From Welwitschia mirabilis (Eukaryota; Gnetophyta; Gnetopsida; Welwitschiales), in the NCBI GenBank assembly GCA_051453625.1, contig JBOZIK010000001.1:267476380-267540379 (forward strand): 64,000 bases of DNA, read 5' to 3'. A program made the translations under genes and the position numbers. The first letter of the stretch is position 1, and every line of letters starts with the position of its first letter. Positions 49,591 to 60,673 of the stretch are shown here, piece by piece. The notes beneath the pieces are model-generated. The model searched no databases. It was not told the origin of the DNA and was given only the letters and a program-made list of their open reading frames with translations.

Positions 49591-50930
49591 TGCACCTAAT
49601 AAGTGAGACAGGCTGAGGTAAGGCCAAGATAGAAGAGTAGAAAGCAAATTCATTACTACCATTTGAGACTGAGCAGATAGAGCTAGTTCACCCTTCACCT
49701 TGCTAGGCTTAGTCTCTCTCCATTAAGAAAACTTCCATTCAAGTAGAGATATAATTTAGTGATTTTATGAATTAATTAGAGCTAGAACTGGATCAAAGAC
49801 TAACAGAGATTTATCTTAAGTCGATTTTAGATGCACATAGAGCTTACTATGCCTTAGAGACTAGAGAGTTTTATGAAACTATGCATATAGAGAGAGGCAT
49901 TTCGATGCTCATAATCATCTTTGTAATATTATCATAGTTACCATTTGTAGCCACCAGATATCTATTCTCTTAAGCTACATCACTACTATTATTGATTTAA
50001 GTGGCATCAAGACTACACACATCTTCTTAGTTAGTAATATAGAGAAGTTTCATACTTATGATATAGCATTATATATACTAGCAAATATGATAAGTAGTAG
50101 GTTGAGAGTTTTGGTGATATATTTATCACTTACCTATTGGATTCTTCATAGAGGGTTGATTCATAACACTAGCCCTTTCTTTTATCATAATCATTTCAGG
50201 GTTGCTTACTTTCAGATGCGAGAAGTNNNNNNNNNNNNNNNNNNNNNNNNNNNNNNNNNNNNNNNNNNNNNNNNNNNNNNNNNNNNNNNNNNNNNNNNNN
50301 NNNNNNNNNNNNNNNNNNNNNNNNNNGTTGCTTACTTTCAGATGCTAGAAGTATTTAGATAGCAGGAACAAATGGATCTACTGACTTTTATTTAGAGGAG
50401 ATTCAATAGCATGATTGAGGATTGATAGTTATAGATTGTAAGATATCCTTACCTTATCTCAGCTATGTTTAAACACTTTGGTATACCTGCGCCTATGAAC
50501 AAGTAGAAATTTATGCATCTTTAGATTTTAGTCATTACTTATAGGACATAGACATTCAAATTCTAGGAGAGGCAAAGAAACATTAGGTATAGAGACCTAT
50601 GGTTGGTATCACCATTGAGCAGATTCAGGCTCTCCTAACAGACACTACACAAAGCATTAGAGGGATGATAAATTGACGTTTCATCATGCTTGAGTAGAGG
50701 ATCTCTATAGTTGAGAGGAGAGTTTAGTACACTAAGGAGTATTTGAATGATCTGCATCAGTGCATATTACACATTAAGCATGGTGGGATATTTGATCTTC
50801 TAGAGGCAGTTAGAGTATAGGAATGACACACTCCACAATGATACTTGATCATCATTTTCCTATATCTCTTGAGCACCCTCCATCTTTTCCATCTATACAT
50901 GAGCCTACTCCACATTAGGAATTTATTTTT
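49590..50930 (+). pseudogene. Element C third (env-like) ORF, decayed
   Basis: The broken frame includes ANSLLPFETEQIELVHPSPC, LELDQRLTEIYLKSILDAHR, YYALETREFYETMHIERG and an open stretch at 50087-50362 with LSLTYWILHRGLIHNTSPFF. The position, after pol and before the polypurine tract, matches the third ORF of Athila-type elements, also present in element D. The 25 bp before the gap 50227-50326 are repeated after it. Confidence 0.5.
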
Positions 50931-51454
50931 GCATTATAAGGAAACTAATTTATTATATTATATTGTGTATCTTCCAAAAACACAAGTTTTTATAAACATA
51001 TCATTTTTTGAGTATCATCATAGTATACATTTTTATTGTTAAAATATTATGCACATCTTTTACATATCATGTTTGACATTTCATAATGAGGATTTTTTTT
51101 ATGTTATACATGATTATTTTTTATGATATGTTATACATTTGAGTGGGAGGCTATTAATGATGATATATTTTAATGTTTATCTTTTTAAAAAAAAATTTAC
51201 AAGATTTTATTTTTTAAGATAATTTTGAGCTTGTTTTCCCTTTCATCATCTAAACAACCATCAGAACAAAAATATGGCTATTAACTCTACACAGGTCAAA
51301 CATTTAGGCATTTATTTTTAACAATTCTATTCTATATTTTAAGGTTTTTGAGATTATTTTTGAGTTTATCTTATAGTTTCCTAGTTAGCTAATCTTTAGT
51401 TAATTTGGTTTGCAATCATGATTATTTTCCTAATTTTCTTAGAAACTAATAAGA
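50930..51454 (+). other. Element C 3' untranslated region
   Basis: This is AT-rich non-coding sequence with a G-rich patch, GAGTGGGAGG, near 51142 and a CATCATCTAAACAACCAT phrase at about 51244 that also occurs in the 5' leader at about 40141. It is partly repeated after the gap at 51762-51884. Confidence 0.5.
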
Positions 51455-51469
51455 CTAAGTGGAGGAATA
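51455..51469 (+). promoter_or_regulatory. Polypurine tract, element C
   Basis: AAGTGGAGGAATA lies directly before the LTR start TGTTGTGCTACC. The second version (51885-51897) reads AAGTGGAGGGATA before TGTTATGCCACC. It would prime plus-strand synthesis. Confidence 0.7.
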
Positions 51470-53166
51470 TGTTGTGCTACCAAATTATGTGTATTTGATA
51501 GGGTATTTTGAGTAGTTTTACAAGACATAGATAGGTCTATGTTGAGTTTCAATGATAATAAAGAGCTAAGGAAAATATCACAAAAATATGCAATCTTCAT
51601 TACATCTGACAGCATTTAAAGCAAATTACAATACTTCCTATTTCAAGCAGCAATTCTTTAANNNNNNNNNNNNNNNNNNNNNNNNNNNNNNNNNNNNNNN
51701 NNNNNNNNNNNNNNNNNNNNNNNNNNNNNNNNNNNNNNNNNNNNNNNNNNNNNNNNNNNNNATATTTTAAGTTTTTTAAGATTATTTTTGAGTTTATCTT
51801 ATAGTTTCCTAGTTAGTTTATCTTTAGTTAATTTGGTTTGTAATCATGATTATTTGCCTAATTTTGTTAGAAACTGATAAGGTTAAGTGGAGGGATATGT
51901 TATGCCACCAAATTATGTGTATTTGATAGGGTATTTTGACTAGTTTTACAAGACATGGATAGGTCTATGTTGAGTTTCACTGATAATAAAGAGCTAAGGC
52001 AAATATCACAAAATATGCAATCTTCATTGCATTTGATAACATTTAAAGAAAATTACAATACTTCCTATTTCAAGCAGCAATTCTTTAATTAAAGAGACTA
52101 ATATAACACAAGAAATATCTTTACGAGGTCTAATGTCCACCTTATTATTTAGATGAGAGTAAGTACATAAGAACTTATGCTAGCTAGAATGCTTACTAAA
52201 CTAATTTGGCAGTTGATGTGATTCCTGTATGAGATGGCATCATCCCTGTGATGTCCAGATAACTAGAAGGACAACACCTAAATATAATACTTTTCCAAAC
52301 TTTACCAAAATTTTACCATATGTCTTATGTCTTTTTGTATGGATGTTAGGATCTTATCATTTTTATTAGTGTTTGTTGTTTTTAGAGTTATTGTTTGTAA
52401 TAAATACCTCCTTCATTGTCAACTTTAACTTTATCTTATTTGGCACTAGAACTTCTTATGATTTGAGATCAAAGGGTAGGAGATACATCCCTTATTGTCG
52501 TAGAGAAATGTTCTTTTTTGGTGTTGGGCTATGTATCCTTCTTTGAGGTGCCACTGCTTTATAACATAGAGGTTGGTTTAATTTAATAAAAACTTTGTTT
52601 TTCTTTTTATATCATTTAGTATGTGCATTTCTCTTATGGTTTATGTTGCTTTTTATTTTGTGATAGCTTCATCTATGATATAGATAATAAGGATAACCTT
52701 TGTGAAGGTTTGCATTATTATTTTAGGTACATTGCATTTTATTTCCTATATTAACTTTGCATTGTTTTCATATTCTATTTGATAAACCTAATAGCTTAGG
52801 TTGGTCTTGGTCTGATATAGTCTTTCCTTGATTGATCTAGGTTATACAGGGCTGATCTCCATGATAGTTTAATTTGATAATCAAATAAATTTGCATTTAG
52901 AATAAAACTTGCATCTTATTTGCATAGTGTGTTTATTTGCATTATTAATTTACATTGTTATTTTGTTCTACTTAAAGATTGCATAAGTATTTCATTTTGA
53001 AATTAATTCTCTTGTTTCTCGCTTGTGCCTTCAATGGAATTATGACATTTGGGTTACTTCCATCTATATTAGTGTGTTTTATTGTGCAATATATATATAT
53101 ATATATAGAGGTGATTTTCAAGATTTATTTAAGAATGTAACATTAACATAAATATGTATAAAAACA
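51470..53166 (+). repeat. Element C 3' LTR (with duplicated first part)
   Basis: It starts TGTTGTGCTACC at 51470, is broken by a 101-N gap, and restarts at 51898 as TGTTATGCCACC. It is collinear with the 5' LTR. Its tail from about 52930 is repeated after the gap 53372-53471 as 53472 to about 53707. The (AT)n tract is 18 bp in one version (53090-53107) and 37 bp in the other (53610-53646). Confidence 0.85.
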
Positions 53167-53171
53167 TCTTT

Positions 53172-53606
53172 ACATTATTTTTTATAGGAATTCTTGTAAT
53201 TTTAGCATAATTTGATTTTGTCATAGACTCTTATAAGATAAATAGTTTTGAAATAGATATTTTGATCCTTTTCACATGGTCATCACTACATCATGTCATA
53301 TTTGTCATTTAACGATATGCATATTATTGCTTAAAATGACTTAAATATTTCATCAAACCATTGTAATGTAANNNNNNNNNNNNNNNNNNNNNNNNNNNNN
53401 NNNNNNNNNNNNNNNNNNNNNNNNNNNNNNNNNNNNNNNNNNNNNNNNNNNNNNNNNNNNNNNNNNNNNNNTACATTATTATTTTATTCTACTTAGAGAT
53501 TACATAAGTATTTCATTTTGAAATTAATTCTCTTTTTTCTCGCTTGCGCTTTCAATGGAATTATGACATTTGGGTCACTTCCATCTATATTAGTTTGTTG
53601 TATTGT

Positions 53607-53649
<43 letters not shown>

Positions 53650-54058
53650 GTGATTTTCAGGATTTGTTTAAGAATGTAACATTTGCATAAATATGTATCA
53701 CAACATATTTACATTATTTTTATAGGAATTCTTGTAATTTTATCATAGCTTGATTTTGTCATAGACTCTTATAAGATAAATAGTTCTGAAATAGATCTTT
53801 TAATCCTTATCACATGGTCATCACTACATCATGTCATATTTGTCATTTAGTGATATGCATATTATTGCTTAAAATGACTTAAATGTATCATCAAACCATT
53901 GTGGTGTAATAGAATGGTTGTTTTGGTCTTTATTAATGAGCAATAGAACATGGACGATATTATCTTTACTATTTGTTAAGGGATAATAAAGATATTATAA
54001 AGTTATGATTGAGCAATACATCTAGATTTCACATCCCTTATGTAACTATTCATTTCCA
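53172..54058 (-). repeat. Element D 5' LTR, part right of element C (duplicated around a gap)
   Basis: It is collinear with 2128-2480: shared landmarks are TTGTAATTTT, AATCCTTAT, the GTGATATGCATATTATT stretch and CAATACATCTAGATTTC. The gap 53372-53471 lies within it, and the sequence before it is repeated after it at 53697-53910, so the true LTR is shorter than the span suggests. Confidence 0.8.
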
Positions 54059-55018
54059 TGTACTACAAGCAAAATAGATGTCAACTATAAAGAAGACTAA
54101 AAATAGTTATAAGGAACTTAAGGTAGATACAAAAAGCATTTTAATGAGAAACATTCCAATCACATTTTTTAAGTTGGTGATCAAGTGCTACTTGCAGTGG
54201 AGCTTAAAAGGATATCTTTGAAAATGAAAAAGTATGATAAACTAGTTCCTCAAGTTTATACATCATTCTATATTTTTAAAGAATAACATACAAACTTGAT
54301 CTTTTAGAAGAATTATCACATATTCATCTAGGTTTTCATGTTAGTCTTCTTACACTCTATTACTAAGAGAAGTATAATGATTATATTATTAATTATAAAA
54401 TTATTTTGCTAATAACTAATCTTACTTTCACCATTAAGCCAATTAAGGTAAAGGAGAACAAAGAAAAGGAACTAAGTAGTAAAACCATAAGAGAAGCATT
54501 CATTAGTCTTATTTTAATTAACATAGTTAGGAAAATGAAGAATTTATGAAATAAAGTTATTCTAAAATGTTTTAAAATGATCATAAAAATAAAATATAAT
54601 ATTTTTTTATTACTAATTTATTTAATTATTCATGAAGTAAAACGTGATAAGGATGAGGATTATTAGGCAAAATAAGATGAAGTATAGGATGTTACCATGG
54701 AAGAGCAATATTTCAAGGATGAATAATCATACTAAGGATAGGTTTTTATCACAATCCCAAAAACTACTAGAGTGAGATGACATTAAAAACTTCATGTTTT
54801 ATAAATTTAATTAATTTATCAATGAATAGTTTTTATTTAGCTAAATATGTAATAACCATCTAAGGGGCATAATCCTTGGCAAAGACTTATGTACACCATT
54901 TGCATTATTTTATAAATGTTAAATGGGACTCTTGGAAAAGTGTAGGGCATGCATGATAGTTATACAAATACATTGAAAACGTTTAAAATCTAGTGTGGTC
55001 TTCAAATAATCCCATAGA
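54059..55018 (+). pseudogene. Chromovirus integrase C-terminus and chromodomain remnant
   Basis: The plus strand gives VGDQVLLAVELKRISLKMKK, KLVPQVYTSFYIFKE, VFMLVFLHS and then KPIKVKENKEKELSSKTIRE. This matches the integrase GPF/Y module (the RFxGPFxI and HPVFHVSLL blocks) followed by the start of a chromodomain (LRSKTI-like). No upstream pol is attached: element D lies directly on its left. The rest up to the gap at 55019 is unassigned AT-rich sequence. Confidence 0.7.
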
Positions 55019-55189
55019 NNNNNNNNNNNNNNNNNNNNNNNNNNNNNNNNNNNNNNNNNNNNNNNNNNNNNNNNNNNNNNNNNNNNNNNNNNNNNNNNNN
55101 NNNNNNNNNNNNNNNNNNTTAGACCTTAAAGGAAACATAATCTAGCTAGAGTAACATACCAATACCCTACATTCAGAAAATGTGGAAGT

Positions 55190-55588
55190 TATGATGTGTG
55201 TTTTTTAAGTTTATAAAAATAAGTTTCATGTTTTTACTATTCATCATCTTGTTTCACTAATAACATTAATAAAGCAAAGTCACTTTTTATAGTATCCTTC
55301 AAAGATATCTCATTTCCTAATTTTTTAAATTTTTTTATAACCTTATTTTTATAAAATAAAAATGGACACATCACATAAATAATCACATCTTTTTCAATAA
55401 TTTATAAACTATGCTATGTTACATTAAAATTATGTAATATAGTTATATATCATGTAATGTTAAATCATTTAGTTAGTGGTATATAAATTATTTTTTATAC
55501 TTCTGATCTCTATGCTTTTATTTTTTTGTTTTATATCTCATTGAGTTTTCTATGCATTGTTTTAGTTATGCAAATAAAAAACTCTTAA
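55190..55588 (+). repeat. Element F 5' LTR (approximate)
   Basis: The right edge is fixed by CTCTTAACA followed by the primer site. The left edge is a guess near GATGTGTGTTTTTT. It contains TATATAAATTATTTTTTATAC (TATA-like) near 55483. Without the 3' LTR the limits cannot be checked. Confidence 0.45.
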
Positions 55589-55590
55589 CA

Positions 55591-55602
55591 TGGTATCAAA
55601 GA
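55591..55602 (+). promoter_or_regulatory. Primer-binding site, element F (tRNA-iMet type)
   Basis: TGGTATCAAAGA resembles TGGTATCAGAGC. It lies two bases after the presumed LTR end. A second version is at 56600-56611 after the gap. Confidence 0.7.
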
Positions 55603-55639
55603 ATAGCCACAAACATGATATAAAAGAATATTATAATAT

Positions 55640-57600
55640 TACAATAGAACTAAACATGAAACACTTAACAAAGATGCTATTTTGAACTTGTAGATGAACT
55701 TAATATTTAAAATGTTATTAGAAACTTATGACATAGAAAAGATATGTGTTACTTTCATATCTAGAAATCCTACCTTGGAAAGAACATGAGGCTTAATCAT
55801 GAAAACTTTACCCTTTGAACTAAGAGGACAAATAATTTTATATTTAGATAAGGACTTAATATTTACTTGGATGGAAGTTTATCTACAAAAAGAGATGAAC
55901 ATGCATGTCTAACTAGACTTACCCTAGTTAAAAATGTTGGCAATGAAGTCTATCCTTTGGTTTATAACATTAATAGTCTTAAAGAACTATGGAACTTCTT
56001 AGAAGATATCTCTCATTTTAAAAATGAATCGTATAAATAATCATTAATTTATTTATAATCAAACTTGTATATCTCGAAGACACCATTTATCCATAACATC
56101 ATTAATCTAAAAATATAAATTAAAGAACAAGGTATTAAAGTAAACANNNNNNNNNNNNNNNNNNNNNNNNNNNNNNNNNNNNNNNNNNNNNNNNNNNNNN
56201 NNNNNNNNNNNNNNNNNNNNNNNNNNNNNNNNNNNNNNNNNNNNNNTTCATCATCTTGTTTCACTAATAACATTAATAAAGCAAAGTCACTTTTTATACT
56301 ATCCTTAAAAAATATCTCATTTCCTAATTTTTTGATATTTTTTTATGACCTTATTTTTATAAAATGAAAATGGACACATCACATAAAGAATCACATCTTT
56401 TTCTATAATTTATAAACTATGCTATGTTACATTAAAATTGTATAATATAGTTATATCTCATGTAATGTTAAATCATTTAGTTAGTAATATATAAATTATT
56501 TTTTATACTTCTGATATCTATGCTTTTATTTTTTTTGTTTTATATTTCATTGAGTTTTCTATACATTGTTTCAGTTATGCAAATAAAAAACTCTTAACAT
56601 GGTATCAAAGAATAGTCACAAACATGATATAAAAACATATTACAATATTACTAATAGAACTAAACATGAAACACTTAACAAAGATGCTATTTTGAAATTG
56701 TAGATGAACTTAATATTTAAAATTTTATTAGAAATGTATGACATAGAAAAGATATGCGTTGCTGTCATATCTAGAAATCCTACCTTGGAAAGAACATGAG
56801 GCTTAATCAAAAAAACTTTACCCTTTGAACTAAGAGGACAAATAATTTTCTATTTAGATAAGGACTGAATAGTTACTTGGATGGAAGTTTATCTATAAAA
56901 GAGATGAACATGCATGTCTGACAAGAATTACCTTAGTTAAAAATGTCGGCAATGAATTCTATCCTTTGATTTATAACATTAATAATTATAAAGAACTATG
57001 AAAATCCTTAGAATATATCTCTCATCTTAAAAATGAATCATATAAATAATCATTAACTCATTTATAATCAAACTTGTATATCTCGAAGACAACATTTATC
57101 CAGAAGATCATTAATTTAAAAATATAAATTAAAGAATAAGGTATTAAAGTAAACAAAGAAATGATTAATTTGATCCTATTTAATGTACTAATACCAAGGT
57201 TTAATACATTTATTAAGGTATTATATAATGCTAATAAACCTTATTCATTGAAAAAATTCATGAATAATGTTCATCGAGTTGAAGCAAAGGTAAAAAGAAG
57301 ACAAGGAAAAACTAGCATGGATCTTACTACATCTAAATAATACATATAATAAGATGAATTATCACTTCCAAAATTACTATTTTAAGAATCTAAATAACCT
57401 AATAAAAAATAATAATCAAAATAATAAAAGAAAATAAAAATACTCTAGGATTATAAGTATAAGCAATGAGATGATTCATCACAAAGAATTCTTAGTATTC
57501 TTTATAAGTAATAGTGAAATATGATTCATTAACTCAAGTTACATAACCAATAATAAGTAGTACAAAACAACATCATAAAATACATAATCATTGATGATGA
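55640..57600 (+). pseudogene. Element F gag
   Basis: The broken frame includes LIMKTLPFELRGQIILYLDK, TWMEVYLQKEMNMHV, VNKEMINLILFNVLIPRFNT and KPYSLKKFMNNVHRVEAKVK. The last two are the LLxxLPxSYxxF and LExxExR-type blocks of copia gag. The gap 56147-56246 has a duplicated flank of about 900 bp, so the gag start appears twice. Confidence 0.65.
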
Positions 57601-57631
57601 AATAAAACCTAGAGTAGATTAGTTAATAATT

Positions 57632-58130
57632 ATGGAATTATCCTCTCTCACCCTAACAAAAAACCTTTACATTATAAGCTTTAAAATAAACCTAATATTA
57701 GTTTTGTTTCAACCTCAAAATGATTATATGTTTAAATTTGATAGGAAGAAGAATAAGCTATGTTATATCATAGGAAAAGAAAAAAGTTGCATTAAAGTAA
57801 TTAGAANNNNNNNNNNNNNNNNNNNNNNNNNNNNNNNNNNNNNNNNNNNNNNNNNNNNNNNNNNNNNNNNNNNNNNNNNNNNNNNNNNNNNNNNNNNNNN
57901 NNNNNNNNNNNNNNNNNNNNNNNNNNNNNNNNNNNNNNNNNNNNNNNNNNNNNNNNNNNNNNNNNNNNNNNNNNNNNNNNNNNNNNNNNNNNNNNNNNNN
58001 NNNNNNNNNNNNNNNNNNNNNNNNNNNNNNNNNNNNNNNNNNNNNNNNNNNNNNNNAAGAAGAATAAGCTATGTTTTATCATAGGAAAAGAAAAAAGATG
58101 CATTAAAGCAATTAGAATAATAGCATTTTT
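57632..58130 (+). pseudogene. Element F pre-integrase region
   Basis: The open stretch includes KNLYIISFKINLILVLFQPQ, YMFKFDRKKNKLCYIIGKEK, similar in position and pattern to the NLLSVSQL...FD block before copia integrase. The gap 57807-58056 has the flank 57746-57806 repeated after it. Confidence 0.45.
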
Positions 58131-58299
58131 TTAATATAGGTAAAAGGACCAATTACAACTATCTTTATACTATAGAAATAGTAAAGTAATGCTTTAGCAT
58201 TAAAGGTTAAGGAATATAGCTTTCAAAGTATTAGGAAATTACATTAAATTGGTGAAGACATTACAAGACTCAAAACTAAAGGATTATTCTATTAATCAT

Positions 58300-58960
58300 A
58301 TCAATTGGGAAAAATACACCTTAATTGATCCATAGTAACTTATGTGAACCATTCATGTTTTATTCATAAAAAGACAAAACTGATTTCTTACTTTTATTTA
58401 TAATTATAGTAAGATGTGCTTTATATATTTTCCATTAAAAAAAAGTATTAAGATTTTAACATTTTCAAAGTATTTCACAGACTCATAGAAAAATACATAG
58501 AGCTAAAAGTAAGAACATTAGACTAGATGGAGAGAAAAAATATTTTTCAAATGAGTTTCATGATGAACTTGGAATTTAGCACAAAGTGACTTCATCTTAC
58601 ATAACCCAACTCAATGAAGTGGCTGAGATTAAAACTAAACGCATCATAACAATGACATTAAGTCTTTTATAAAATATATATTTACCATTATTTTTATAAA
58701 TATAATCTATTAAAATGTTTATATATGCTTAAAACAGACTTCTTAGTAAATCTGTAGATGGAATTATACCAATAGAAAAATTGTCTAATAAGGTAGTTTC
58801 TAATAATTATATAAAAATTTTTGGAATTAAGTGATTCATTTACATCTCATAGTAATGAAAAAAATTATAAAATAATGTTAAAAGCTATCTCATGCTTGGC
58901 TATTCTAAAAAAAATAAAGCCTATTAAGTATGGTACTTAGCTTCTATAAAAGTTATTATT
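58300..58960 (+). pseudogene. Element F integrase, C-terminal core
   Basis: Translation gives KNIRLDGEKKYFSNEFHDEL, HKVTSSYITQLNEVAEIK, LLSKSVDGIIPIEKLSNK and IKIFGIK. These match the copia integrase blocks with the second Asp (IRLDGE) and the Glu (NEVAEIK). Then a SRDVIFDE-like remnant (LLLLKILYLTK) follows near 58960. The start of RT is not reached before element B. Confidence 0.8.
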
Positions 58961-59269
58961 ACTTAAGATATTATATTTGACAAAGTAGTAATAATTGATA
59001 ATCCTATTCCATCTACATAACTTGATGACCTAATTTTGATCAATGAAGAGTTATTAAAATTTCTCAATGAACCACCTCCAAGTTAAAATTAAAATCCATA
59101 ATATTATAATTTCTTAATATTATACCCTTTAATAATTAAGATGACAAATCATACTAATGATGAAAAGCAAATATTCCTATCATAGAAGAAGGTAATACAA
59201 AGAACCTATTTTAAACAATAATGAAATAAAATTATCATTTTATGTAAGATAAGTTTGTAATAAAGGATC

Positions 59270-60673
59270 TACAAACCCTAAAAGGAGAAAGGATGAATAA
59301 TTTTTCTAAGACAAAAATTTTTCTTATAAACATTTACAAGAAAATAACAATATATTTCAAAAGGAGACTTAATGCTATTAGATTAATTTCAATGAAAAAA
59401 GCATAATAAAATAATTGAAATAAAAATACCCAAGAAGTGTACTAGACAGATGAATTTATAATGGTTCAAGGGAATTCCTCCACTCTACTCTCAGTTATTA
59501 GCTTCAATCCTAAGCTAATCCTAATCCTTCTTGCTTTCTTTTAAGGTTTCTAGGTTAACCTGTAACTTTTACAAGTGGACTTTTAAGGTTGAGTCTCAAT
59601 CTTTATAGAGCAAAGCTTTTAGTAAGACTAGTATGCCTAAATGCACTTTATTATATNNNNNNNNNNNNNNNNNNNNNNNNNNNNNNNNNNNNNNNNNNNN
59701 NNNNNNNNNNNNNNNNNNNNNNNNNNNNNNNNNNNNNNNNNNNNNNNNNNNNNNNNTTTCAAGGTTTCTAAGTTAACCTGTAACTTTTACAAGTGGACTT
59801 TTAAGGCTGAGTCTTAATCTTTATAGAGCAAAGATTTTAGTGAGGCTAGTATGCCTAAATGCACTTTATTATATCTAAAGTATAATAAGGATGGAATATA
59901 CTACTTCAAAATAATTTCATAAGTACAAGCTCATATAATGTCGTAGATTACTTTTTAACCATTTAATATCAATAGTTCAAATGTGTGTTTCTATTAAAAT
60001 GTCAGCATCAAAGATTTTTATTCATTTGGCTTATATATAAGATATATTTTATAATTTATACATTAAAAATTAATCTAATACTTTAATAGGTAGGTATTGA
60101 GGGATTAACAGCTAGAAAATAATCTAAAATGTTCTGTTTCTACTACAATGAATTAATCCCTTGAAACATATAGTCAACCTAATTGACTATGATCACTGAA
60201 GTGGGTCAACTTAACTTTCTTCTAGTTGATCTAATTATGTANNNNNNNNNNNNNNNNNNNNNNNNNNNNNNNNNNNNNNNNNNNNNNNNNNNNNNNNNNN
60301 NNNNNNNNNNNNNNNNNNNNNNNNNNNNNNNNNNNNNNNNNGTTGATCTAATTATCTAACTTTACCTGGTCTAGTCACTTCCATTTAATATTTGGTTGAT
60401 TTTCTTTGTACAGATCCAATCAACTCCTTATGGAGTTTGATCAACCCCTCATAAACTTTTATAGTCTTTTATCGTTTAGATCTAGTTATATCCATATAGA
60501 GTTTTGTTGACCCCTCATAAACTTTACTAGTTTTCTTTGATACAAGCAAGGATTAAGAAGAATATCACTTTGATGTTTGGCTTATAAAAACTTTATTAAC
60601 CTCAAATATTTACATCATAATTACTTATGCCAAATATGTTAGTTTAATATCAATTTGATAACATAACTTAACA
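59270..60673 (-). repeat. Element B 3' LTR
   Basis: The sense start is TGTTAAGTTATG at 60673, after an AAAAGAT polypurine remnant. The end is placed at TAGGGTTTGTA (about 59270). It holds a cluster of GTCGAC-derived hexamers at 60170-60530 (forms GTCAAC, GTTGAT, GATCAAC, GTTGAC). Gaps 59657-59756 and 60242-60341 have matching flanks. The limits are approximate because the 5' LTR is outside the window. Confidence 0.65.

Larger units (their letters stand above)
37883..53166 (+). mobile_element. Element C: near-complete Ty3/gypsy Athila-like element
   Basis: The order is LTR, tRNA-Asp primer site, gag, protease, RT, RNase H, integrase, spacer, third ORF, polypurine tract, LTR, all on the plus strand. 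The target duplication TCTTT is seen before both versions of the 5' LTR start (37878-37882 and 38521-38525) and after one version of the 3' LTR end (53167-53171). It inserted into the 5' LTR of element D; the homologous unfilled site is TCTTC at 2123-2127. All ORFs are broken. Confidence 0.9.
1240..54058 (-). mobile_element. Element D: minus-strand Ty3/gypsy (Tat/Athila group) element split by nested insertions
   Basis: The parts lie in the right order for one minus-strand retrotransposon: 3' LTR (1240-2480), third ORF (3000-5270), integrase, RNase H, RT and protease (8310-15800), gag (16900-28420), tRNA-Asp primer site (36976-36993) and 5' LTR (36997-54058). Coding segments resume on the far sides of insertions H and A. 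Removing H, A, E and C (about 36 kb) leaves about 16.7 kb, including duplicated gap flanks, which suits this group. The two LTRs align along their length once C is removed. A candidate target duplication, CTCCA at 1235-1239 and TTCCA at 54054-54058, has one C/T difference and depends on shifting the LTR edge by a base, so it is weak. That both LTRs belong to one insertion is inference. Confidence 0.65.
55190..59269 (+). mobile_element. Element F: plus-strand copia element truncated by element B
   Basis: A presumed 5' LTR (about 55190-55588) is followed by a tRNA-iMet-type primer site (55591-55602), copia gag, pre-integrase and integrase, then the sequence is cut at about 59270 by the LTR of element B. 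The stretch 55242-56146 recurs at 56247-57150 around a 100-N gap, including LTR end, primer site and gag start. RT, RNase H and 3' LTR are not in the window. Confidence 0.7.

Noticed and set aside
1235-54063. Firm target-site duplication for element D
   Set aside because: CTCCA and TTCCA match only after shifting the LTR edge by a base and allowing one change, so it is mentioned only as a weak candidate.
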